Shown piece by piece: positions 1 to 11,184 of a stretch of DNA of 64,000 nucleotides. Position 1 is the stretch's first letter, and every line of letters begins with the position of its first letter. Origin of the DNA: Trifolium pratense (lineage: Eukaryota; Streptophyta; Magnoliopsida; Fabales; Fabaceae); NCBI RefSeq assembly GCF_020283565.1, contig NC_060060.1, positions 930,001 through 994,000 of the forward strand, given 5' to 3'. The position numbers and the translations under genes are program-made. A model generated the notes under the pieces. It had not been told where the DNA came from. It made no database searches and saw nothing but the letters and a program-made list of their open reading frames with translations.

Positions 1-349
1 TCATAATAGAGAAGGGAAAATCTAAAAATCATGCAAAAATATGACTTTTTTTTAGTATACATCCTAATGTAAGATTTTTAGGATATTTGAAAATAGTGTA
101 AAATAGTGTTGTGCTGTTGTTAATTCGTCGAAAATCACACTAATGAATACTCTATGTTTATCAAAGAATTATTTTATTTATAACCCTATAAAATATTATA
201 AAAATATAATATTCAATTTTGTATAGAAATACCATTACATCAAACTAAATTTTAAGATACTAGAATTCAACGAATTTAAAAGCGAAAATAAAAATTACTT
301 ACCACTTGTTATTGAAATAAATATGGAAAAGAAGATAATCATATAAACT

Positions 350-3300
350 TAGGGATGGCAAAAAAACCCAAGCCCGAGAGACCCACCCGAACCCAAACCC
401 AAGTCAACGGGCGAAACCCGATTTGACTGAGTTTGAGTTTGGGTTCGGCTGACACCCGATAATATGGGTGTGGGTTTGGTATCAGTCAAACTCACACCCG
501 AAACCCATACACCCACCCGAGATATTTTATAATTACCTAATTACCCTCATTGTCTCCCTCACATTACATGGAAGACCTTAAATTTTAGTTGTAATTTAAT
601 TTCTTAAAAGTCTATGTTGTAATTTATTGAAAGTCTATGTTTGAATTTCTTTGGAAGACCTTAATTTTAGTTGTAATTTAATTCAAAGTCTATGTTGCAC
701 TACTAGAAAAATCTCAAATACCGACGGGCAAAATCTGTCTCTAAAATGCAAATATTCCGTCACTAAGCATGTTAGAGACTGAATTAGAGACAGATTTGAT
801 TCTGTCTTTAATTTCCTCGTCTCTAAACTATCAGAGACATATTTTATATTCTGTCTCTGATTGGAGACAAAATTTATCCGTCACTAACAAATAAAAATCT
901 GTCTCTAAACATTGAATTCATAACACAATAAATCCGTCTCTATTGGAGACAAAATCATCCGTCTCTAAATTTAAATAATTTGGTCTCTAAAATTCTGTCT
1001 CTAAGCATAGAATTCCGTCTCAATAGAGACAACACATTTTCCGTCTCTAATAAGTTAATTTTAGCAATTAAATGTTTATACAATTTTTCAAATATTAATT
1101 TTTATGTAATTCATATAATTCTAGAATGTGAGAAAATTAAATTTCGATTGACACCAAATTTGAAACATTAACATAAAAATGTATGTCATTCTTACAAAGT
1201 ATCAAGTATGCCACTATGACATTATATAATAATATCAAACTTAAAGTTGTCAAACACAAAAATACATATGATGAATTTAACAAAAATATATAACTAAAAG
1301 TAACTAAAGTTAAACTTCATCACATCATTTTCATTAGTAACCATCTCGACAAGGAGATACACCCATCGACGACAGCTATGAACGCAAACCCAACATGGAG
1401 GAAGATGAACGCAAACTTAGCAGCTAGAAGATGAACACAGACCAGAGGCGAGAAATCAAGTTCACTGTCCTCCATTTGAAAAAGCTAATCCTATTTCAAC
1501 TGCCTAAACCTGGACAAAAATCACAAAAACATTCTTAATGCGAATTCTAAATTGGGAATTCAAAATAAAACAAGTACAATACTGATCACAAGTGATGAAA
1601 TTGGAATGTGTTGTTACAATTGATAGAATTAAAAGTGAGACCTCAATCAATAGAAAAGAAAAAACAAAATAATTGAGGGAAACCCTAAAAAGAAGAGTAT
1701 ACCACTACCGCTATTAACATGACAATAAAATAGAAACAAAACCTCAAGGCTCAAGCTACATCACATGCTTAGCTCTACCATTTCAAGAACCTGAAGTAAA
1801 TTTAAAAGAATAGACCATTGATTTAAGTAAACTTGAAGAAAAAACTTACAACTAGCATTGACATCATAGAACCTGAAGTAAATTTAAAAGAATAGACCAT
1901 TAAGTTTAAACATCATAACAGAGGTTTCAGTAGCAAACTAAACACAAACATAAACCTTACCACACACATGAATCGATCATAGGGCCGGATACCAAGTTTT
2001 CAAAACAAAAACAAACAGATGAATACGATTAACTCAACAATCTATTCTATTTAAGCAACCTGTTGGGCAACATATTTTTTACTTATAAATAACCTACAAA
2101 TAACTCTTGTTTCTTTAAGTGTTCCAAATATGTCACGAGCTATTGATTTTATAAAAAAATCAATGTTGTTTTCAAAGAAGTTTGTGGCAATCTCAAGGGT
2201 AAGGAGGAAAAAGGACTTAAAATTTTAATCCATAAAAAAGAAGACAAAGCATTGAAGACTACCACCAATATTGTTTTCAAAGAAGTTTTTGAAAATTTAT
2301 AGATGGTATGTATTTTGTTTAATTCTCATTTATTTAAATTTTTTAAGAATAGATAGTGTTTTTTTCATAAATTTGATATAACAATAAGATTATAGTCGAT
2401 ATACTAATTAATGTCGGTAATATAATGCGACCCGTGCAAATGCACGGGTTAAAGCAATTTTAGAGGGTCGTCCCTCTATATTTAGGAATAAAGCAACAAC
2501 AGGGTCATCCTTGTATATTTAGAAGTCCCAGACACATTAGATAAAAAGGCCCTTTAAAAGTAAAATAAATTTATTCAAATAAAATGTTTTTTAATTAAAA
2601 AATCAATTTTTAAAAAGAGTAATTTTTTTTAAATAAAGAAAGTAATATTTTATTTAAAAATACTCATATTCTACCACTAATATATTAAAATTGATTACTA
2701 CCAAAGTTAATTACTAATTTATTCTTATCAATTTTAACCATGTTGCAAGTTTTATATTTTTCATTATAATTTCACAAAAAAACAACCATAGGTGAGAGTA
2801 GAACTACCGCACCCAAGACACTAGGAACTTAACACAAACCACTTTGCCATTTGACTTCTTTTGTAACTATATCTCCGCAATAATACATGAGCAATGCTTT
2901 GTATGTTGGGCTTGAAAACAAATATTGAGGCCCTCAAATTTAGAGACAATCAATAGAGACGAAAATACTCAGAGACAGATATTTTTCGTCTCTAATAAAA
3001 GTTTGACTATTATAATAACAATTTGACTTGTTAGAGACGGATATAGAGACAAAAAAATTAGACACGGTTAAAGTTCGTCTCTAAAATTTGTCTCAAACTA
3101 TTATTTTCTATTTATAATTATAAAAATAATCAACTAGAGACAGATTTAGAGACAGGGTGATTTAGAGACGGGATATTCGGTCTCTAACATCTGTCACTAA
3201 TACACATATTTTAATTTTCGTCTCTGATTGTTTTTTTCTGTCTCTAATTTCGTCTCTAATAGAGAAGAAACAAATTCCGTCTCTAAATTCCGTCGGTATT

Positions 3301-3533
3301 TAAACTTTTTCTAGTAGTGTTGGAATTTAATTTCTTAAATTTGCAAATTATTTTCAAATGTGCTGCGTGTTTGGGTTTGGGTGGGAAAAAACCCGAACCC
3401 AATGGGTGTGGGCGTGGGTGTTGTTTTGCCACCCGAACAACCTTTGGGTTTGAGTTTGGGTTTGGGTGATGATTTCGGGTGTGGGTTTGGTAAGTATCAA
3501 ACCCGCACCCATGGGCGCCCGTTGCCATCCCTA
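350..3533. mobile_element. Non-autonomous hAT transposon
   Basis: The termini are TAGGGATGGCAA and its inverted form TTGCCATCCCTA. They are flanked by the 8-bp direct repeat TATAAACT (342-349 and 3534-3541), as expected for the hAT superfamily. Subterminal regions are rich in ACCCGAACCC/GGGTTTGGGTT repeats. No transposase frame is visible. The element is 3,184 bp, but 2,622 bp of that is a nested CACTA element, so the hAT itself is about 560 bp. Confidence 0.88.
698..3319. mobile_element. Non-autonomous CACTA (En/Spm) element nested in the hAT
   Basis: The ends are CACTACTAGAAAAATCTC and the inverted TTTTTCTAGTAGTG, with the 3-bp target duplication TTG on both sides (695-697, 3320-3322). Both ends carry many copies of a GTCTCTAA/TTAGAGAC motif, the subterminal repeat type bound by CACTA accessory proteins. 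The 1.3-2.9 kb interior is AT-rich and has no frame resembling a transposase. Confidence 0.9.
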
Positions 3534-4065
3534 TATAAACTTTAACCATAGCTTTTTCTTTTATAAATTTAGAAATTAGAATCATTTGTTAGCTTTATAG
3601 TGTGAAACAAAATTCATGCTTGTTAATATGAAGTACTATTCTTAAAATCATTATAATTATTAAATGAATGTTTCTTAGATGTATGTACAAAACATATGTC
3701 TCTTTAGCTCATTCAATTAATTACTTGACCTTCCATTATATTTTTTATTTCTATTTTATCCCTTCATAATAGAGAAGGGAAAATCTAAAAATCATGCAAA
3801 AATATGACTTTTTTTTAGTATACATCCTAATGTAAGATTTTTAGGATATTTGAAAATAGTGTAAAATAGTGTTGTGCTGTTGTTAATTCGTCGAAAATCA
3901 CACTAATGAATACTCTATGTTTATCAAAGAATTATTTTATTTATAACCCTATAAAATAATATAAAAATATAATATTCAATTTTGTATAGAAAAACCATTA
4001 CATCAAACTAAATTTTAAGATACTAGAATTCAACGAATTTAAAAGCGAAAATAAAAATTACTTAC

Positions 4066-4135
4066 CACTTGTTATTGAAATAAAATTTGAAAAGAAGATA
4101 ATCATAGCATAAATAAACATATAAACTTTAACCAT
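4066..4135 (-). CDS. NCR signal-peptide exon 1 (array copy 2), intact
   Basis: The 70-nt exon reads MVKVYMFIYAMIIFFSNFIS then ITS plus one base, followed by the consensus donor GTAAGTAA. This is the same signal-peptide exon, intron phase (1) and donor as in the complete NCR genes further right. Its promoter with a TATA-like element lies directly upstream (about 4136-4350). No exon 2 is present before the next module or the window edge. It could act as an alternative first exon for an exon 2 left of the window, or be a dead copy. Confidence 0.75.
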
Positions 4136-4603
4136 AGCTTTTTCTTTTATAAATTTAGAAATTAGAATCATTTGTCAGCTTTATAGTGTGAAACAAAATT
4201 CATGCTTGTTAATATGAAGTACTATTCTTAAAATCATTATAATTATTAAATTAATGTTTCTTAGATGTATGTATAAAACATATGTCTCTTTAGCTCATTC
4301 AATTTATAACTTGACCTTCCATTATATTTTTTTATTTCTATTTTATCCCTTCATAATAGAGAAGGGAAAATCTAAAAATCATGCAAAAATATGACTTTTT
4401 TTTAGTATACATCCTAATGTAAGATTTTTAGGATATTTGAAAATAGTGTAAAATAGTGTTGTGCTGTTGTTAATTCGTCGAAAATCACACTAATGAATAC
4501 TTTATGTTTATCAAAGAATTATTTTATTTATAACCCTATAAAATAATATAAAAATATAATATTCAATTTTGTATAGAAAAACCATTACATCAAACTAAAT
4601 TTT

Positions 4604-5834
4604 TTTTTTTTTTTTTTGAAACAAGAAAACTTTTATTCCATTCAAAAAACTAGTCTGTACAAGGTGATCACAACTGATCCAACCAATCAAAGGGGACAAG
4701 TAAAAACATACAGAGAGGCTAAACTAGATTAGCAAATGAGCAATGTGCTCCCTAAGCTTAGCATTCCTCCAACCTCTATAAACTATAGTATTGATAATGT
4801 CATCATCTATGTTTGTATTATATACTTTGTTGCCAAAGCAAACATCATTCCTATATTTCCATAAGGCATAAATTGTTTCAGCAGCTGCACTCTTCACGAG
4901 TTGTGCTTTCCACCCTTTACCTTTACTATGTTTCGTAATCCATTTCAATTCAGCACTCCATTCCATAGGGACATGATCAACCTGCAACCATCTAAGGACT
5001 TTTTGCCAAATATGTTTCAGTTCAGTGCAGCCAAAGAATAGATGATTAATGGTTTCCTCTTGGGTGCAAAAACAGCATTGTAAGTTCACAGTCAGGCCAA
5101 TTTTAAGGAGCCTATCTTTTGTTGCCAATCTGCTGTGACAAGCCAACCAAAAAATGAAAACTGCTCTAGGCCGAGCAATATTCTGGTACATAACTGTTTT
5201 CCAATCTACTAAGGGGTAGTCCTCCCTCAACACCTTGTAAACTTTCCTAGTGATAGTCTTCCCCTTCACATGTTCCCACCCTTGGATATTTGGGAGCAGC
5301 TCCCTTTGTTTTAGGATAGCTTTGAGAATCCAAGAACATGAGGGCTTAACCGGCATAGTCATCAACTGGTCATGTTTGATATAATAGCTATGGATCCAAC
5401 GTATCCAAAGGCTGTCAGCCTTATTGTGAATATTCCATAGCAGTTTTGTTAGGTTGGCTCGATTCCAATCTGCAAGAGAGATCAAATTAAGACCCCCTTG
5501 GGCTTTAGGCGCACACACATGTCCCCAAGCCACAGGGGATTTTCTAGTGACAACAGCCCCACCAGTCCACAAAAATGAACGACATATCGCATCAATTTTA
5601 TGAATTACCTTTTTGGGAAGTGGCAGACATTGCATCCAGTAGTTGGCCACTGCAAAGGTCACGCTACTGATCAATTGGAGTCTACCGGCATGGCTCAACA
5701 ACTTTGCACTCCATGTATGAATGCGTTCCACAATACGATCCACCAGAGGCATGTAGTGATGTATAGAAAGCTTCTTACTAGTGAGAGGCACACCAAGGTA
5801 TCTGAACGGCAATGATCCTTCCGCAAAAGAGGTT
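4604..5834 (-). mobile_element. 5'-truncated LINE (L1-type) retrotransposon
   Basis: On the minus strand the element ends in a poly(A) run (seen as T at 4601-4617). It is flanked by the 11-bp target duplication AACTAAATTTT (4593-4603, 5835-5845). The uninterrupted sequence is present at the same site in array copy 2. Poly(A), variable-length duplication and loss of the 5' end are the signs of target-primed reverse transcription. Confidence 0.92.
4724..5833 (-). pseudogene. LINE reverse transcriptase C-terminal part with zinc-binding (zf-RVT) domain
   Basis: An open frame of about 370 codons starts without its own ATG because the element is 5'-truncated. It opens near LPFRYLGVPL, the plant LINE motif after the reverse-transcriptase palm. 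Next come the WxGRLQLI-like and LFLWTG regions and a conserved WGxVCxPKxxGGL segment. The zf-RVT domain near residues 200-270 carries RAVFIFWLACH and CCFCTQEETINHLFFGC. The catalytic FADD part and the endonuclease are absent, so it is not autonomous. The frame contains no stop before its natural end, which indicates a recent insertion. Confidence 0.9.
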
Positions 5835-5894
5835 AACTAAATTTTAAGATACTAGAATTCAACGAATTTAAAAGCGAAAATAAAAATTACTTAC

Positions 5895-5964
5895 CACTTG
5901 TTATTGAAATAAAATTTGAAAAGAAGATAATCATAGCATAAATAAACATATAAACTTTAACCAT
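5895..5964 (-). CDS. NCR signal-peptide exon 1 (array copy 3), intact
   Basis: The sequence and frame match copy 2: ATG at 5962-5964, a 70-nt exon, and a phase-1 GTAAGTAA donor at the left end. The following intron sequence is interrupted by the LINE at 4604-5834. The upstream promoter (5965-6179) is intact and includes a CTATAAAG box and the CTCTT-containing block shared by all NCR genes in this window. Confidence 0.72.
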
Positions 5965-6432
5965 AGCTTTTTCTTTTATAAATTTAGAAATTAGAATCAT
6001 TTGTTAGCTTTATAGTGTGAAACAAAATTCATGCTTGTTAATATGAAGTACTATTCTTAAAATCATTATAATTATTAAATTAATGTTTCTTAGATGTATG
6101 TATAAAATATATGTCTCTTTAGCTCATTCAATTTATTACTTGAGCTTCCATTATATTTTTTTATTTCTATTTTATCCCTTCATAATAGAGAAGGGAAAAT
6201 CTAAAAATCATGCAAAAATATGACTTTTTTTAGTATACATCCTAATGTAAGATTTTTAGGATATTTGAAAATAGTGTAAAATAGTGTTGTGCTGTTGTTA
6301 ATTCGTCGAAAATCACACTAATGAATACTCTATGTTTATAGAGAATTATTTTATTTATAATCCTATAAAATTTTAAAAAATAAAACTCTATGTGTAGAGC
6401 AAATTGAACCAACCAAATATAAAGTGGATAGA

Positions 6433-6433
6433 G

Positions 6434-6522
<89 letters not shown>
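6433..6522. repeat. (AAT)n trinucleotide microsatellite
   Basis: About 30 uninterrupted AAT units lie in the distal NCR upstream region. Short AAT/TAA runs are found at the corresponding position upstream of NCR genes A (about 21250-21270) and B (about 26385-26400), so the repeat grew from a shared seed. Apparent poly-Asn frames here are not genes. Confidence 0.97.
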
Positions 6523-6984
6523 CTAAAAGGAAAAGAAAATTGTTTACCTAGTGCGGTCCAAATTGACTTAGTCTTGGGCAGACAGCAGCGCTCGGTTCCA
6601 CGATATCAAATACAGTAAACTTACACAAAATTCCAAAAAGAGGGTTATAAGAATTAGCCTTCAAACCTAACTCTACCCTTTTCCCGAATCTCTTTCCGTG
6701 ACAAAGAGACTCAATTTGATAAGTGCTTCCCAAGGTTAATTGAATAACCTTTTGCCTAACCCTAGAATTATACCAAGAGACAACCCCTCTTATTTCTCTC
6801 TAAAACCCTAACCTTTGTGTTGGTGGAAATTATCCTTAATCGCTAATCTAGTCTCTTTTTTTCTATGAATAAAGCATCCTCTATTTATAGAAAAATATAT
6901 GCCTAAATTAAATAATACGTGAGTTAGAAAAAATCCTCACAAAATTAAACAATAATATATTTTTAAGACATAGTATTATTTAGT
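6523..6984. repeat. Repeat shared with the far-upstream region of NCR B
   Basis: The stretch with GCGGTCCAAATTGAC and CAAACCTAACTCTACCC also occurs at about 26470-26600, upstream of NCR gene B. The cluster duplication therefore extended at least this far from the genes. No gene is visible. The remainder to 6984 is unremarkable AT-rich sequence. Confidence 0.6.
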
Positions 6985-7603
6985 GGAGCCTAAACCGCCG
7001 GTAAATTGATATGATAGTTTCATTAATGACGGCATAAGCCACCGGTAAATAATGCATATCTTAAAAAAAAAAAAAATCTCTTTTCCAACGCACATAAACA
7101 CAACAGCATCACAACTCTTTCTGTTTTTAAGTCAAAGAAAAAAATTCTTTCTCTTTTCCAACATAGAGAAACACAACATCTAACAACAAGAAGAAAACTC
7201 TAGATTTGCAAAATCAATTATGGGTTTGCGAAATTCTAGGTTTGCAAAATCAATTATGGGTTTGTGAATTTAGGGGCATCTTCATTCAATAAATTTGTGG
7301 TTGCCCAAGAAGAACATGAACCTGCGATGGAATTTCCGGAAGTGATTTTAACTTTTTCTTAAAAAATACTAGTAATAACTAACTTGCGGCGGTCATGACC
7401 GCCGGTAAGTTAGACGTGTGCGTGTCAGACCTGTGCCATAAGTTTGCGGCTGATTAAACCGCCGGTAAGTGTTACCAGCAACATTTTTTGCGGCCGACCA
7501 TGACCGTACCGCTGATAAATCGGACAGGTTTTCAATTTTGTAGCCGTTTTTCCCATTTTGTGGTGGCCAAATGCGGCCACTAAATTGGGATTTTCTTGTA
7601 GTG
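6985..7603. mobile_element. CACTA element, right-end fragment
   Basis: Repeated ACCGCCGGTAA / GCGGCGGTCATGACC subterminal motifs end in ATTTTCTTGTAGTG, the inverted CACTACAAGAAAAT terminus. I found no matching left end, so this is a partial element. Apparent short frames are repeat-derived. Confidence 0.65.
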
Positions 7604-7854
7604 AGCAACGATCAGGTACCTGTGATGGGGGTGCAATAACTACCTGCCTCATGAATCCTACATTTGCTACGGTGATACTTTTTCAATGTAAACATAACTC
7701 AAGAATAAAGAAACAAACTACAAAACTGTGATGTAATTTGAGCATGTTCTGTTTTTATTGAGATAGATGTGTTTGAAAATAAAAAGACATTACAGTATAG
7801 ACCACATGGTTAGAGATAGATGCAGTTCACCAATCCGGTCCCTATCATCTGCCT

Positions 7855-7992
7855 CTATCTCTGACCCTTCATCCTTATAGAACCCACCTTCTTTGTCTTC
7901 CTCTTTCTCTTTCCAGCTGACTGCAAATTATCTCCAGATACATTAGGAGCTCCATCTCCTGAACCAGTGACATTCGTTTCCATTCTGACCAT
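7855..7992 (-). pseudogene. Short lysine/arginine-rich gene fragment (45 codons), unidentified
   Basis: An ATG-initiated 45-codon frame has a basic C-terminal half (GKRKRKTKKVGSIRMKGQR) resembling a nuclear-localisation tail. It lies beside a CACTA right end and in front of another CACTA element, so it is more likely a captured or broken gene end than an independent gene. I do not recognise the parent. The rest of 7604-8123 shows nothing further. Confidence 0.35.
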
Positions 7993-8909
7993 TTTAAGAT
8001 AACTTAGAATGACTTATCTTCACACTTCGTCAGAGATAGACGAAAAGTCTTTGAAAAACAAGGGTTCTTCAGACCTTAACTTCAGAGATTCTAATGGGTC
8101 CTAATTTCATCCTTCCATTTTAACACTACAAGAAAATCTAGCTAATCGCTAGTAAAACAGTGTTTGCTACGCATTTGTTGTGAATTAGCTGCCGTATAGG
8201 TCCTAGCATGGATTGGGCGGCAAATCATCTAGAAAAATATTTCCTAGCTAATTTGCAACTAATATATAGGAAATCCTAGCTAATTCCCAATTAATACATA
8301 GTTAAATATTGTTGAAAAGGTTATGTTTCCTAACTAAATCGCTAGGACATTGTCACAACAATTTCGCAATAAATCTCTAGCAACATATTCCTAGCAATTT
8401 CGCAGCCAAATTCAAGCATTTTAGAAAAAAATTATAATTATAAAAGGCTAATTACAATGAATCCATTCCTAAAACCAACCTAATTGTTAATTAATTATCA
8501 TCCATCAAAATACCTAAGTTAAATGTGCATGATATACTCTCATTACATCTTATTACCGGCAAATGAAACAAATATGCATGTTATACTTAAAGATATTGAT
8601 GATACTTTAAATCCAATCTAAACTATACATTTTAATATTAAAACCATAAACATGTAGAAGTGAAATTGATTAGTGTTAATAAACACATGAACAGAACTAA
8701 TGCAATGCATAATTTGAACATGAAATTGATTAGCAAAGTAAATATATTGATCTATTTAATGCCTCGGGTTATCAAGAATTCAGAACTAAGTAAAAAGAAA
8801 AGTTCAATTTACCCAAAACAAATTCATGTGCTTCAAGGGAAAGCCGAGACTGACCACTCTTCATCAACTACAAAACAAAGGGATAGACATGAGGAATGAG
8901 GATATTTAC

Positions 8910-9041
8910 CTAACAGTTGACAAGGAAGCAGCTTCAACCCAAGAGTTCGAGGAAGCATTGTATGAACAAACCTCATCAATAGCATCTAGCCAATATGCTT
9001 CTTCGTCATCTAAATGCTCCATAGGTATTAGTTCAGAGGAC
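8910..9041 (-). pseudogene. Captured exon, unidentified
   Basis: An open 132-nt segment is bounded by a consensus acceptor (TTTTCAG) and donor (GTAAAT). It encodes an acidic peptide with HLDDEEAYWLDAIDEV and SYNASSNSWVEAAS. Coding bias and splice sites suggest an exon of a host gene carried by the CACTA element. The parent family was not recognised. Confidence 0.4.
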
Positions 9042-10225
9042 CTGAAAAGAAAATGTACATGTTAGTAAAGCTCATGTCAAATTGTCGTTTCAAATTTTCA
9101 ATTGTGCTTTCAATTTATTTGTGTACATTGCATGACAAGCATCTAGCCATTATGTTCCCAATCTAAAATTCGGACACCTAATTAACAGACCCGTGATAGA
9201 TCCAACCCTCAAAGTCAAAAGAACATGATCAAGATATGTCACATCTTGGATTTACCTCTGGTCTTGGATTAAGGACCCCACCGGACATTCCAAGTTGAAA
9301 CATCTACAAGCCATATGCTACAATTGTATTTACTGTAAGAAACAAAGCACTGATTTTAATGAACTGAATCAATAGTAAACATACAATTATGCCCTAATGA
9401 TAATAATAATAGTAGCGATCGAAGTAAAATTTTACATTAAAGTCACAGGAGACACTGACTATAATTCTATTGAACTACTAAATCTGAATCATCATGAGGA
9501 GCTCGTTGCAACTGCGCAAATGCCTGCAAAATATTTGACTCAAATTAACTAAATTGGCAATTTTGTTAATAGCAGATGGCCATAGCATGGATTTCCTAAT
9601 TAAGACCTTCATTATGCCCCAAATAGTTCAAAATTTGTATAATTTTGTGAAACATTTATCAAAGGAAAGTTTTTCAACAAAAACATAAAACCATGCTCGG
9701 TGGCACTGATCTTACCTTCACATTGAACTAATTAATGTTTTATTCTCTGGATTATTTCATTCTTACCAAGATGTATTGATCCTACTACTCCTAAAATAAT
9801 CTAAACAAACAAATCACAAAGTCTTTGAGACTAACAAGGCCCGATAAACTGAAAACTGATGTCTAACTTCAACATTGTAGAAGCTGAAAATACATCCCTA
9901 TTCTGAAATATAACCTTAAGCACGTGCACCTTACTGAACCTAATCTTGTCCTAACAATGAAACTATGCCAAAATACTAAAATGATTTCACCTATACTCAT
10001 ATACTTTCACAATGTTATATTGTCCCCATCAGCTGGATACCCTTGTTCTCCCATAGAAAAATTCTGATCAGAATTAACTAGCAGATACGATATTTTTTTC
10101 TTTTTTTATACGGTGACTAGCAGACATGATATTTATTTTTTTACGGTGACTAGCAGACATGATATTTATTTTTTTACTGTAACTAGCAGACACTATATTA
10201 GATTAGCAACATATCCGAAGAATAC

Positions 10226-10485
10226 CTGATGTTCTGGTTCATTATGATATCCAGCTTTGTGCCATTGGCAATGGTTGAACCATGAAAAATAGCGACTGTG
10301 AAAAACGAGTACAAAAGCAGAACCCTGTCTGCAATGGCTGCGACATCGAGAAGGTCAGGCTCAGGACCAGAATGTAACGAATACGAAATCAATGAAGGCT
10401 GAACCATGACAACAGGATTGGTAACATTTTCCCGGTTTAGGATCATTTTAAAGTAAGCAGTCTCATCTAGGCTGTTGTTGAAGAA
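10226..10485 (-). pseudogene. SEC23: Captured SEC23 (COPII coat GTPase-activating subunit) exon
   Basis: A 260-nt open segment lies between a TTGCAG acceptor and a GTATTC donor. It encodes [20 protein letters not shown], then [20 protein letters not shown] and [20 protein letters not shown]. This matches the conserved region of plant SEC23 around the helical/gelsolin-like junction. The end of the segment ([14 protein letters not shown]) departs from the usual TIAQWRK sequence. Only this one exon of a roughly 800-residue protein is visible, inside a CACTA element, so it is a transduplicated fragment and not a gene. SEC23 normally stimulates SAR1 GTP hydrolysis at ER exit sites. Confidence 0.8.
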
Positions 10486-11041
10486 CTGCAATAATATAAT
10501 TAACGGAAAATAAATTAAACAATGTTGAAGTACAAATATAGCAGCAAGAAATATCAGCAGTGACAAACATTATTACAGGTCTGAAAACGTATACGTGAAC
10601 AAACTGAGAACGCCATAAGTGAACCATAAAGTGTACTACACATTGATACACTAATGTACTGCTACGATTATTATTATTATTATTATTATTATTTATTTTT
10701 CCAAAAGCCACTCTCAAACTAAAAAGAACCATATTAGTGATACAGTGAATTAAAAAATAGTGATATAGAGCTAAAAATCTTAACAAAACAATTCAGCCAA
10801 CAATAGGGCATAATACAATGAACTAAACAATAGTTAGCAACAAAGTAGCTTACGGATTAATATCGCCGAGTACTGTGCCAGTAAAAAGCTATATAACTAT
10901 GTGATCACTAAGTCAGCACATCAGATCAACAAGTGATATATCATAAATGTGAGAAGCTACTAGCTATTCAACTACGAAAAGTGAGTTCATTTTAGAACCA
11001 TTAGGGAACTGTTGCATAGATACATATATTCCAAGAAGTAC

Positions 11042-11184
11042 CTGAATTTATATGCTAATGGACTGTTAGCATCTTCAGGAAATGGAAGTCCACCACAGTA
11101 TGAAGTGAAAGACTTTATTTTCCCCTTCTCCATGTGTGCCTCATCGATCATCTTCATTTCTATCATGTGATCTGGTCCAATCAT
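11042..11184 (-). pseudogene. Captured exon, unidentified
   Basis: The frame starts MIGPDHMIEMKMIDEAHM, continues with SYCGGLPFPEDANSPLAYKF and ends at a GTACTT donor. It lies in the same orientation as the SEC23 exon within the CACTA element. I do not recognise the family. It may belong to SEC23's neighbour or to a second captured gene. Confidence 0.4.

Larger units (their letters stand above)
303..3549 (-). pseudogene. NCR exon 1, array copy 1, disrupted by hAT insertion
   Basis: The ATG (3547-3549) and first codons (MVKV) lie at 3542-3549, and the rest of the signal-peptide exon lies at 303-349, ending at a GTAAGTAA donor. The two halves are separated by a 3.2-kb hAT element with its 8-bp target duplication TATAAACT. 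Compared with copies 2 and 3, this copy also lacks 14 bp (AGCATAAATAAACA) just beside the insertion, between two CATA repeats. Read through from the ATG the frame runs into the transposon end, so no functional signal peptide is produced. Confidence 0.85.
1..6365 (-). repeat. Tandem array of NCR promoter-exon 1 modules (587-bp unit, about 3.5 copies)
   Basis: A block starting TCATAATAGAGAAGGG recurs at 1, 3764, 4351 and 6180. After subtracting inserted elements, copies 2 and 3 are each 587 bp and nearly identical. Read on the minus strand each unit holds an NCR-type promoter, a TATA-like CTATAAAG, exon 1 with ATG, a GTAAGTAA donor and the first part of the intron. Copy 4 (6180-6365) keeps only promoter sequence and continues into the single-copy upstream region. 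No NCR exon 2 lies inside the array. If one exists it is left of position 1. The duplication breakpoints join intron sequence (ATAACCCTATAAAA) to distal promoter sequence (GAATACTCTATG). Confidence 0.9.

Noticed and set aside
2420..2450. Helitron 3' end (ACCCGTGCAAATGCACGGGT hairpin)
   Set aside because: No CTAG/CTRR follows the hairpin on either strand at the expected distance, and it lies inside the nested CACTA element.
3283..3585. 100-codon frame starting near the NCR exon 1 ATG
   Set aside because: It is the broken exon 1 of array copy 1 reading into the hAT terminus.
6424..6618. Frame with a long poly-asparagine run
   Set aside because: Produced by the (AAT)n microsatellite. No codon bias or homology on either side.
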